In this document: piece after piece, positions 1 to 5,370 of the stretch | How positions within the stretch are numbered: the first letter of the stretch is position 1 | Layout: every line of letters starts with the position of its first letter | Source of the DNA: an uncultured Clostridia bacterium | GTDB lineage: Bacteria; Bacillota; Clostridia; Oscillospirales; CAG-272 | Reading direction: 5' to 3' | Assembly: GCA_947627815.1 (NCBI GenBank) | Contig: CANQXN010000113.1 | Coordinates: 1-5,691 of the forward strand | DNA length: 5,691 nucleotides | Translations under genes and position numbers: made by a program | Notes under the pieces: generated by a model | The model's input: only the letters and a program-made list of their open reading frames with translations | Told to the model about the DNA's origin: nothing | Database searches by the model: none

Positions 1-558
1 CTGCGTTTTCTCGCGCATCTTTTTTTAGGAGAGCGCCTCTATCGGCAGGGCTTGTTGACAAGCGCCGCTTCTCAGTTAGAAAAGGCGCTGGCGGCGGGAA
101 AAAACACGCCCTATTGCCGGCGGGAAGGGCTTGCCTCGGCGCAAACCATGCTGTCGGCCATAGAGAAAGTCTTGGAAAAAAAGACACCTGACGCGCCCGA
201 TACGGAGAAAGCCGACCCCGCGTCCTCTTCCTTTGACGCCTATCGGTATTTGTTACGGCTCACCGTGACAGCGCCCTACGACTTTGCCGCCCGGGTGTAC
301 GACTCCCTTCCGCTCCGGGATCCGCTTCAGAAGAAGCACATTCACGCGCGGCTTTCCATGGCCGCCCACAACGACAGCCGCGCCGCCGTCCTGCTCGAAG
401 AAATCCGCGAAGAGTGCAAGCAAAAAGAAGCCGATCCCCTGTTCCGCCTGTTGGTATGGGAAGACGCCGAAACGGTCGCCCGCCGCCTGAACGACTATGA
501 AAGCGCCTATCACTGCCTGCTTGAAAAAAACGCCTTGCTCGAAAAATTCAGTCATTGA
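1..558 (+). CDS. C-terminal part of an alpha-helical, possibly TPR-like protein of unknown function (5' end outside window)
   Basis: The reading frame is open from the first base of the window to a TGA at 556-558, giving 185 residues. A TTG at 52 could serve as a start, but the frame continues in the same style upstream of it and no ribosome site precedes it, so I read this as the C-terminal part of a longer protein. The product is rich in A, L, E, K and R and looks almost wholly helical. A charged, proline-rich linker (about residues 62-77 of the visible part) separates two helical blocks. Segments such as YRQGLLTSAASQLEKAL and LNDYESAYHCLLEKNALLEKF resemble the helix pairs of TPR-like solenoids, which in clostridial proteins often follow a regulatory or signalling domain. 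No catalytic motif is visible. Function is unknown. It ends 36 bp before a strong terminator and converges with the GH76 gene. Confidence 0.7.
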   Translation: MRFLAHLFLGERLYRQGLLTSAASQLEKALAAGKNTPYCRREGLASAQTMLSAIEKVLEKKTPDAPDTEKADPASSSFDAYRYLLRLTVTAPYDFAARVYDSLPLRDPLQKKHIHARLSMAAHNDSRAAVLLEEIREECKQKEADPLFRLLVWEDAETVARRLNDYESAYHCLLEKNALLEKFSH

Positions 559-594
559 CCGCTTGCGGCAGGCTATATGGCGCCGCCACATTGT

Positions 595-640
595 AAAAAG
601 CGCCCCGACAGACAGGATTTTGTCTGTCGGGGCGCTTTTT
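595..640. terminator. Bidirectional intrinsic terminator between convergent genes
   Basis: Bases 595-614 and 621-640 are a perfect 20-bp inverted repeat around a 6-nt loop (GGATTT). The core is GC-rich (GCGCCCCGACAGACA). The outer five pairs are A-T, so each strand ends the hairpin with a run of five T. It lies 36 bp after the stop of the plus-strand gene and about 30 bp after the stop of the minus-strand GH76 gene, so it can end transcription from both sides. Confidence 0.93.
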
Positions 641-671
641 GTTTGAATGGAGTTTAGCAAAGGCGCCGTCT

Positions 672-2306
672 TTAGTCCCACCAAGGCAGGGCGTTATACA
701 TGAGCGCCACGGCGGTGGACATACCGAAGGTCAGGTGGTTGCCGTCGCTTTCGGCGCCGTCCGGTGTTTTAAGGTGCCACTGCGTCCAGATGAGGCCGGC
801 GGCGTTGCGGTTTTGGAATGCCGTGGCGGCGTTCTGCTGCAGGAAGGAAAGGATTTCAAGATTATCGGTGGCTTTGGCATAGCGATAGAGCCAGCGGGTC
901 AGGATGCCTTTAAAGCCGATGAGGTCGCGGTTGTCAGGCTTGGGATCCCCTTCTCCGTTATCGAGAATGCCGTTTGTCGTCAAGCTTCTCATAGCATAAC
1001 TCGCGGCGCGGGAGGCATAGAGCAGATAGGTGTCGGCTTCCTCGGTATAATGTTCCGCCAAGAAGGTGCAGGCGCCGATAAAAGTACCCTGATTATAGGT
1101 AGAGGCCCAGGTACTCTTTTTGCCGGTGAGCGGATAAGCGTCATAAACCTTGCCGCTATTGCGCTCGAACATCTCTTTGATCTCCCAATTCATCAGGGTT
1201 TTGGCTTTGGCCCAATAGGCTTCGCTTTCGCTTGCATCGGAAGTGTATTTGGCCAAAAGACAGGCGGCGATGGAGGCGGGACAGTTGACGCAGGAGTTTT
1301 TGGTTGTGTTGTCGGTCTTCCAGTAAAGACCGCCGCCTAACTTACTGTCGAGGGCGCGTTCATACACTTTGTCAAAATTGCTCTTGGCGATGTCATAGTA
1401 GCTGCTGTTATCGGTGAGGATCGCGATCCGGGCGAAGGCGATGCAGGCCCACATGATATCGTCGTTAAATTCATTATAAGACCAGTCTCTTCCCTGCCGG
1501 GAGACAAAACTGCGGGCGAACTTCAGCATATAGCTCTTCGCCGTTTCGTCCCCTGTCGCCTCATAGGCATCGATGAAAGTTTCGAGGATCTCGGCGCCGT
1601 CCCACCAGTTGGCGCCGTCGACATAACTGCTCCTCGGCTGGGGGAAATACCGACTGATAAAGGCGTTATACACGGTATTGGCCATGCCGCTGTAGGTCAT
1701 GCCGGTGGCTTGACAGGTATTCATATCCAAACCCAGCGTTTCATCGGTATCCGCAGGAATGGAAACAATACCGTCTTCTACGACGAGATATTTGTCGATG
1801 AACTGATAGACGGCCTGCGCCGTGGCGTTGTTGGTATAGCCGCCGACGATCACTTTTTTGCCCACCACGCGAATATACAGATCGGCCATAGAGCCGTCTT
1901 CTTTGAAGATCTGGGATTCGGGGCGGTTCGTGGCGCCCACCAGAATCTCATATTCGGCAGGCTCGTTGTCCACATCGACCATCTGATTGTAAGAGGTCAC
2001 GCCGCAGTCGCGGATCGCGGCCTTCAGCGCGGTGAGCGCCTCTATCATATCGTTGTTGGCGCCGGCGCCGTTGGGATAAATCACATCAAAAACCGTTTCT
2101 CCGTCCTTGATGAGAATCAATTTTCCGTCCACCACATCGCCGGATCCGGCTTGGGTAATATCGATGGGCTGGTCGGTAGAAGGATCGGTGGAAGAATCGG
2201 CGGAAGGATCAGTTTGTTCCGCCGAAGAACCGGCGCCGTTATCGCAAGCGGCGAGGAACGCGGTCATCAAAAGCAGGGCGAGAAGCAGAGGCAAAAACTT
2301 TTTCAT
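672..2306 (-). CDS. Secreted lipoprotein with glycoside hydrolase family 76 (alpha-1,6-mannanase-like) domain
   Basis: 544 residues from the ATG at 2306. The N-terminus is a classic lipoprotein signal: MKKF, a hydrophobic stretch, then LAAC with the lipidated Cys at 21. A low-complexity S/D/T/P tether follows to about 49. Residues about 60-185 form an alpha/beta domain with a YEILVGATNRPES segment, like N-terminal domains on other clostridial secreted carbohydrate enzymes; I assign it no function. From about 205 to the end it matches GH76: WWDGAEILE (234-242), the adjacent Asp pair in FNDDIMW (D282, D283) that acts as nucleophile and acid/base in this family, TYNQGTFIGA (403-412), and FKGILTRW (465-472). 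GH76 enzymes are endo-alpha-1,6-mannanases or related transglycosidases, so the protein probably cuts an alpha-mannan-type glycan outside the cell; the substrate is not shown. The ATG is preceded by GGAAAGAAG at 9 nt. An in-frame TTG at 2339 with a GGAG before it is possible but would add 11 residues before an already ideal signal peptide. Confidence 0.88.
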   Translation of the reverse strand: MKKFLPLLLALLLMTAFLAACDNGAGSSAEQTDPSADSSTDPSTDQPIDITQAGSGDVVDGKLILIKDGETVFDVIYPNGAGANNDMIEALTALKAAIRDCGVTSYNQMVDVDNEPAEYEILVGATNRPESQIFKEDGSMADLYIRVVGKKVIVGGYTNNATAQAVYQFIDKYLVVEDGIVSIPADTDETLGLDMNTCQATGMTYSGMANTVYNAFISRYFPQPRSSYVDGANWWDGAEILETFIDAYEATGDETAKSYMLKFARSFVSRQGRDWSYNEFNDDIMWACIAFARIAILTDNSSYYDIAKSNFDKVYERALDSKLGGGLYWKTDNTTKNSCVNCPASIAACLLAKYTSDASESEAYWAKAKTLMNWEIKEMFERNSGKVYDAYPLTGKKSTWASTYNQGTFIGACTFLAEHYTEEADTYLLYASRAASYAMRSLTTNGILDNGEGDPKPDNRDLIGFKGILTRWLYRYAKATDNLEILSFLQQNAATAFQNRNAAGLIWTQWHLKTPDGAESDGNHLTFGMSTAVALMYNALPWWD

Positions 2307-2339
2307 AGATCGTGTCTTCTTTCCATAGAATATCGTCAA

Positions 2340-2385
2340 GACCGCTCCGACAGAACAAGCACAACATCACGGCGCGGGGAGCGTC
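2340..2385 (-). promoter_or_regulatory. Imperfect inverted repeat in the GH76 leader RNA
   Basis: On the minus strand GACGCTCC (2385-2378) can pair with GGAGCGGTC (2348-2340), leaving one unpaired base and a loop of about 29 nt. The first arm begins within a few bases of the expected transcription start, so the transcript would carry a stem at its very 5' end. The second arm contains the GGAG that would serve the alternative TTG start at 2339. It may stabilise the message or affect translation, or it may be chance; the stem is short and the loop large. Confidence 0.3.
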
Positions 2386-2393
2386 TTTGAGTT

Positions 2394-2422
2394 ATTATAT
2401 CATAAACGCCCTGTCTTGTAAA
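2394..2422 (-). promoter_or_regulatory. Sigma-A type promoter of the GH76 lipoprotein gene
   Basis: The minus strand carries a -35 box TTTACA (2422-2417), a 17-nt spacer, and a perfect -10 box TATAAT (2399-2394). TG sits one base before the -10, giving TGATATAAT, an extended -10. Transcription should begin near 2387, so the leader is about 80 nt. A short 5-bp inverted repeat (GCCCT/AGGGC, 2426-2422 and 2412-2408) spans the -35 box and spacer and might be an operator, but it is too short to claim. Confidence 0.85.
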
Positions 2423-2556
2423 GGGCAAGCGCTCCATTTTCTGTAGGATTCGGCGAAAAAAATCAGGAGACGCCTTCTTGCGTTGTGCATGTTGCCTATA
2501 TTTTTACTCTTGCTTTGTTGAATTTGACAGAAAGTGCTCTTCCCCGGCCATTGAAA

Positions 2557-2595
2557 AAGCCGCGCCGTCAGGAATTTTTCCTGACGGCGCGGCTT
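2557..2595 (-). terminator. Intrinsic terminator of the ABC transporter operon
   Basis: Bases 2557-2574 and 2578-2595 form a perfect 18-bp inverted repeat (core GCCGCGCCGTCAGG) with a 3-nt loop, or a 7-nt loop if the inner A-T pairs are open. On the minus strand the stem runs into TTTTT (2558-2554). It starts 13 bp after the stop codon of the small membrane protein gene and separates the operon from the GH76 promoter. Confidence 0.9.
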
Positions 2596-2608
2596 ATGAG
2601 ATCAAACC

Positions 2609-2905
2609 TCAAGCCAATAGGATGATTAAGAGGATCGCGATGCCGGCCGCGAGCCAAAGGCCGCCCGTCACCGCCAGCGCATACCAATGTTTGGGATAGC
2701 CCCACTTTTGAACGCGGGGCAGTAAAAGCCCGGCAATCAGGGGCGCGAGGGGCAGAACAATGCCGATGAGAATGACCGCGACGCGTAAGGAAGTGAGGGG
2801 ACGGGAGAGCGTCTGACCGTCGGAGGCCATCACCGTCAGAGCCAAAAGCCCCAAAAGCAGCAGGCAGAGACACCCAAAAACCAGATACCGATAAAACCGT
2901 TTCAT
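2609..2905 (-). CDS. Small membrane protein with three predicted helices, coupled to the ABC permease
   Basis: 98 residues. The sequence shows three hydrophobic segments at about 7-27, 39-62 and 75-97, joined by short loops; the second loop holds a basic, aromatic patch (PRVQKWGYPKHW, 63-74). There is no lipobox, catalytic motif or known domain that I recognise. The ATG at 2905 has AAGGAGG at 7 nt, and this site overlaps the TAA of the permease gene 12 bp upstream, which points to coupled translation. It is the last gene before the operon terminator. Its position and size suggest an accessory subunit or a stabiliser of the ABC transporter, but that is inference from context only. The long charged reading frames on other strands here look like shadows, while the good ribosome site and hydrophobic pattern support this frame. 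Confidence 0.85.
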   Translation of the reverse strand: MKRFYRYLVFGCLCLLLLGLLALTVMASDGQTLSRPLTSLRVAVILIGIVLPLAPLIAGLLLPRVQKWGYPKHWYALAVTGGLWLAAGIAILLIILLA

Positions 2906-2912
2906 ACAGGCG

Positions 2913-2919
2913 CCTCCTT
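2913..2919 (-). promoter_or_regulatory. Ribosome binding site overlapping the permease stop codon
   Basis: AAGGAGG lies 7 nt before the ATG of the small membrane protein gene. Its first two A bases are also the last two of the permease TAA (2920-2918). Ribosomes ending the permease would therefore sit on this site, a usual arrangement for translational coupling of subunits. Confidence 0.85.
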
Positions 2920-3769
2920 AATTCAGGTTGAGCTTACGCTCTAACAGATGCTGTGTCAGAAAATACGCCGTCAGAGCCAGCGTTGCCATAAGCATCACCG
3001 TCAAAAAGAGCGCCAGCGCAATCAGGCCGAACAGACCCTGAGAAGAGAGATGCGCCTCAAGATAGGGCATCGCCCGCTCAAAGCCGGTAATACTCACCGA
3101 CAGCAGGAAAGAACTCAAAAAAGACAACGCGCCATTCACAAGATAGTAAATCCCGAGCGCGGCAAGCACTTTGTGTTTTCTTGCCACCACCGCGCCCTGC
3201 GTGATGCAGAAATAAATGAGCGAGGTGGACAGAATCCCAAACCCGACGAGAATCAACAGCCCTTCCAAAAGATAAAGGATCGTCCAGGCGCCCACCGTCT
3301 GCCAAAGGGCGCCGATGCTTTCGCCGATCGATTCAAACATTTTGAACGCAAAGAGAAAAGCGCCGTCATCGACATCGGGAACGATCAGCGAAATCAGGGT
3401 CAGGCAGGCGAAGAGCAGCACCGCTTCCAGCCCCAAAAAGATCAGGGCATTGACGGTTTTGGAGAGGAGCAGCTTTTTGCGGCTCACCGGCAGGGTGAAG
3501 GTAAGATAGCCTTCATCGGAAAAGAAGTGCTGGTAAAAGCGCAGGTAAACCACAAGCGGCGTCATCATGGTCGAAATCACCACCACCGCCAAGGAAGCGA
3601 CGGTAATGAGCGCGGCGAACACGCGAAACATGACAAACCCGCCGTCGGTATAGAGGAGAAAACGCAACAGGAGCGAACTGACCGTCGTCAGCCCCAGCGC
3701 CGTGACCGCCAGAATCCACCAAAAACGCCATACCGAGTGAAAATCGTATTTCAGAAGCTTCTTGAACAT
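2918..3769 (-). CDS. ABC transporter permease (ABC-2-like membrane subunit)
   Basis: 283 residues with six likely membrane helices at about 16-38, 48-76, 105-130, 160-188, 199-227 and 246-273. A soluble N-terminus (MFKKLLKYDF) comes first and a short basic tail last. The loop after helix 2 carries DEGYLTFTLPVSRKKLLLSK (85-104), a stretch typical of uncharacterised clostridial ABC-2-type permeases that pair with a separate ATPase. The gene starts inside the end of the ATPase gene (19-bp overlap), with GGGAGG (3782-3777) 7 nt before the ATG, so the two are surely made together. The protein should form the membrane pore or exporter half of the complex, probably as a dimer. No substrate-binding protein is encoded nearby, so export, or a regulatory or immunity role, is more likely than uptake; the substrate is unknown. 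Confidence 0.88.
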   Translation of the reverse strand: MFKKLLKYDFHSVWRFWWILAVTALGLTTVSSLLLRFLLYTDGGFVMFRVFAALITVASLAVVVISTMMTPLVVYLRFYQHFFSDEGYLTFTLPVSRKKLLLSKTVNALIFLGLEAVLLFACLTLISLIVPDVDDGAFLFAFKMFESIGESIGALWQTVGAWTILYLLEGLLILVGFGILSTSLIYFCITQGAVVARKHKVLAALGIYYLVNGALSFLSSFLLSVSITGFERAMPYLEAHLSSQGLFGLIALALFLTVMLMATLALTAYFLTQHLLERKLNLN

Positions 3770-4470
3770 CTGAACACCTCCCGGAACAAATCATCCAGCG
3801 TTTTGCCTTCTTTGACCCGCGTCTTTTTGGCGTCGCCGGCCATGAGGATCCGGCCGCCGAAGCCGAGAAAAGCAAATTCGTCGAGTACAGGCTCGATATC
3901 GTAGATCAAATGGGTTGTGATCACCACGGTGGCTTCCTTATTATAGTTGCCGATGATGGTCTTTAAGATATAGTCCCGCGCGGCGGGGTCGACGCCGGCA
4001 ATGGGTTCATCCAGAAGATAGAGCTTTGCCTTGCGCGCCATCACCATGATGAGCTGTACCTTTTCTTTGGTTCCCTTGGACAGCGTTTTCAGCCGGGCGG
4101 TGGGGTCAACGCCCAATTCCTTCAACATTCTGTGGGCGGCGTCGGCATCAAAGTCGCTGTAGAAATCGGAAAAATAGAGGATGAGATCCTCCACCTTCAT
4201 CCAGGTATTGAAATAGGTGCGCTCGGGCAGATAGGAAATAAAGGCATTGGTCGCCTCGCTCTGCGGCTGGCCGCAGATGACGATCTCGCCGCCGTTCGGC
4301 ACCAAGAGGCCGCACACCAATTTCATCAGCGTTGATTTGCCGCATCCGTTGGGGCCGAGCAAGCCGATGATCTTTCCGGGCGCGAGCGAGCAGTTAAAAT
4401 CTTCCAGCACCGGCAGGCCGGGAACATAACTCTTGGAAAGATGCCGACAAACAAGGGTGGGTTCGTTCAT
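3751..4470 (-). CDS. ABC transporter ATP-binding protein
   Basis: 239 residues, a single nucleotide-binding domain of normal length. Visible motifs: Walker A GPNGCGKST (39-47), signature LSKGTKEK (130-137) in place of the classic LSGGQ, Walker B LYLLDEP (150-156) with the catalytic Glu at 155, D-loop GVDPAAR (159-165), and switch His in TTH (185-187). Where the Q-loop glutamine normally lies the sequence reads SYLPERTYF (79-87), as in the YtrB-like group of ATPases. It powers the permease encoded just downstream, which overlaps it by 19 bp. The ATG at 4470 has AAGGAGG (4484-4478) at 7 nt, which fixes the start. Related transporters are often headed by a GntR-type repressor gene; none lies next to it here, where the upstream neighbour is a GT8 glycosyltransferase 51 bp away. 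Confidence 0.95.
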   Translation of the reverse strand: MNEPTLVCRHLSKSYVPGLPVLEDFNCSLAPGKIIGLLGPNGCGKSTLMKLVCGLLVPNGGEIVICGQPQSEATNAFISYLPERTYFNTWMKVEDLILYFSDFYSDFDADAAHRMLKELGVDPTARLKTLSKGTKEKVQLIMVMARKAKLYLLDEPIAGVDPAARDYILKTIIGNYNKEATVVITTHLIYDIEPVLDEFAFLGFGGRILMAGDAKKTRVKEGKTLDDLFREVFRCSRSF

Positions 4471-4521
4471 AGAAAAACCTCCTTCAAAACGAATAAGTAA
4501 GGAAACGCGGCCGCTTCTCTG

Positions 4522-5370
4522 TTATAGCGAAGAAGCGGATGCCTGCTCTCTGCGGAACTTCTCTTTTAAATAGAGATAATCAAACAGAATATCATCAAAA
4601 ACGAAATAGCGGAAGATTTTATGCACCCGGCTGACCTGCCACTGCTTGATGTTGTCGGTGTGAGGGTAAGGGAGCCAGAAAAGGCGCTTGGAAAAATGGC
4701 GCACCACCGTGTGTTTGTGGAGAAACTTCTGATCGTTGAATTTCTGGGGCAGGAGTTTCTTTTTTGTGGTCGAGCGGATCAGGGCGCTTTGGTCGGCAAA
4801 AAGGAGCTTTTTGCGCTTGATCCATTCTCTGGCTTTGGCAAAGATGCCGGTCTTTCGCATATACGCGAGATTGAAGAGCAGTACGCCGGCGTTGATATAG
4901 TGGGGATGGATGAGATATTTGCCGTAATGATCCCGGGCGGCGGCATATTCCACGCCCGAAACATCGATATCATAGAGCAGATGAATGTCCCGATTGAACA
5001 TGATATCGGCATCGAGATACAAAAGTTTGTCGGGCAGGCCGGGCAAGCGGTCGGCAAACAGGCGGATCAGCGTATAGGGGGAGCAATAGGCGCCTTCATT
5101 GGGACAGCCGGCAAACTCCTGCATATAAAGAGCCGTGACATCGATTTTTTCAATGTGGGTGTCTTCGTGATAGACCCGCAATTCCCGCGCGAGAAAAGCG
5201 ATCTGTTCATCGGAAATGGGGCGGTAATTCTCTTTCAAGTGCGAAACATCCATGGTGAGGATATAGACATTTACAGGCTCTTTCAGTTGACTGCGCCGGA
5301 GGATAGAGAGCATACAGGTCAAAATCCCGTCAAAGACGCCGGTGTTGCCGGCAAAAAGCAGGTTAATCAT
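4522..5370 (-). CDS. Glycosyltransferase family 8 protein
   Basis: 282 residues from the ATG at 5370. The fold is the GT-A type of family GT8, which moves a sugar from a nucleotide sugar with retention of configuration. Evidence: an N-terminal INLLFAGN strand, the metal-binding DAD in LYLDADIMFNRDI (D120-D122), YINAGVLLFNL (158-168), FADQSAL (191-197), and a C-terminal His in VRHFSKRLFW (about H225) placed like the third metal ligand. The C-terminal NIKQW stands where other members have KPW. No signal peptide or membrane helix is present, so it acts in the cytoplasm, perhaps at the membrane through its basic C-terminus. The acceptor is not readable; relatives act on lipopolysaccharide cores, teichoic or capsule glycans, or glycolipids. 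It overlaps the acyltransferase gene by 8 bp, which suggests a shared envelope-lipid or glycan pathway. Confidence 0.92.
   Translation of the reverse strand: MINLLFAGNTGVFDGILTCMLSILRRSQLKEPVNVYILTMDVSHLKENYRPISDEQIAFLARELRVYHEDTHIEKIDVTALYMQEFAGCPNEGAYCSPYTLIRLFADRLPGLPDKLLYLDADIMFNRDIHLLYDIDVSGVEYAAARDHYGKYLIHPHYINAGVLLFNLAYMRKTGIFAKAREWIKRKKLLFADQSALIRSTTKKKLLPQKFNDQKFLHKHTVVRHFSKRLFWLPYPHTDNIKQWQVSRVHKIFRYFVFDDILFDYLYLKEKFRREQASASSL

Larger units (their letters stand above)
2307..2608. other. 302-bp intergenic region between the GH76 gene and the upstream operon
   Basis: It holds, reading from the upstream operon towards GH76, the operon's terminator (2557-2595), an AT-rich stretch of about 130 bp (2430-2555) in which I see no gene or clear RNA structure, the GH76 promoter (2394-2422), and a leader of about 80 nt with an imperfect inverted repeat. 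The GH76 gene is therefore a separate transcription unit although it has the same orientation as the operon. Confidence 0.75.

Noticed and set aside
639..1340. Plus-strand open frame of 233 codons opposite the GH76 gene
   Set aside because: It is a Gly/Ala/Val-rich shadow that begins beside the terminator with no ribosome site, while the minus-strand frame has the GH76 motifs.
1710..2390. Plus-strand open frame of 226 codons opposite the GH76 N-terminus and promoter
   Set aside because: It is rich in H, R, G and I with no domain, and it runs straight through the GH76 promoter. It is best explained as a shadow.
2478..2699. Possible small plus-strand gene in the intergenic region
   Set aside because: It would run through the terminator hairpin and into the small membrane protein gene on the other strand, and it has no ribosome site.
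2948..3904. Long plus-strand open frame (318 codons) opposite the permease and ATPase genes
   Set aside because: Its product is dominated by Q, R, K, H and E with no hydrophobic core pattern, as expected for the complement of a membrane protein gene. The minus-strand genes have clear motifs and ribosome sites.
4471..4521. Promoter for the ABC genes in the 51-bp gap
   Set aside because: No acceptable -35 and -10 pair with proper spacing is visible; only the ribosome site is clear. A promoter inside the GT8 3' end cannot be excluded but is not supported.
4511..4538. 8-bp inverted repeat CCGCTTCT/AGAAGCGG at the end of the GT8 gene as a terminator
   Set aside because: The stem is short, the loop is 12 nt, it includes the GT8 stop codon and no T run follows on the minus strand. 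At most it weakens read-through into the ATPase gene.
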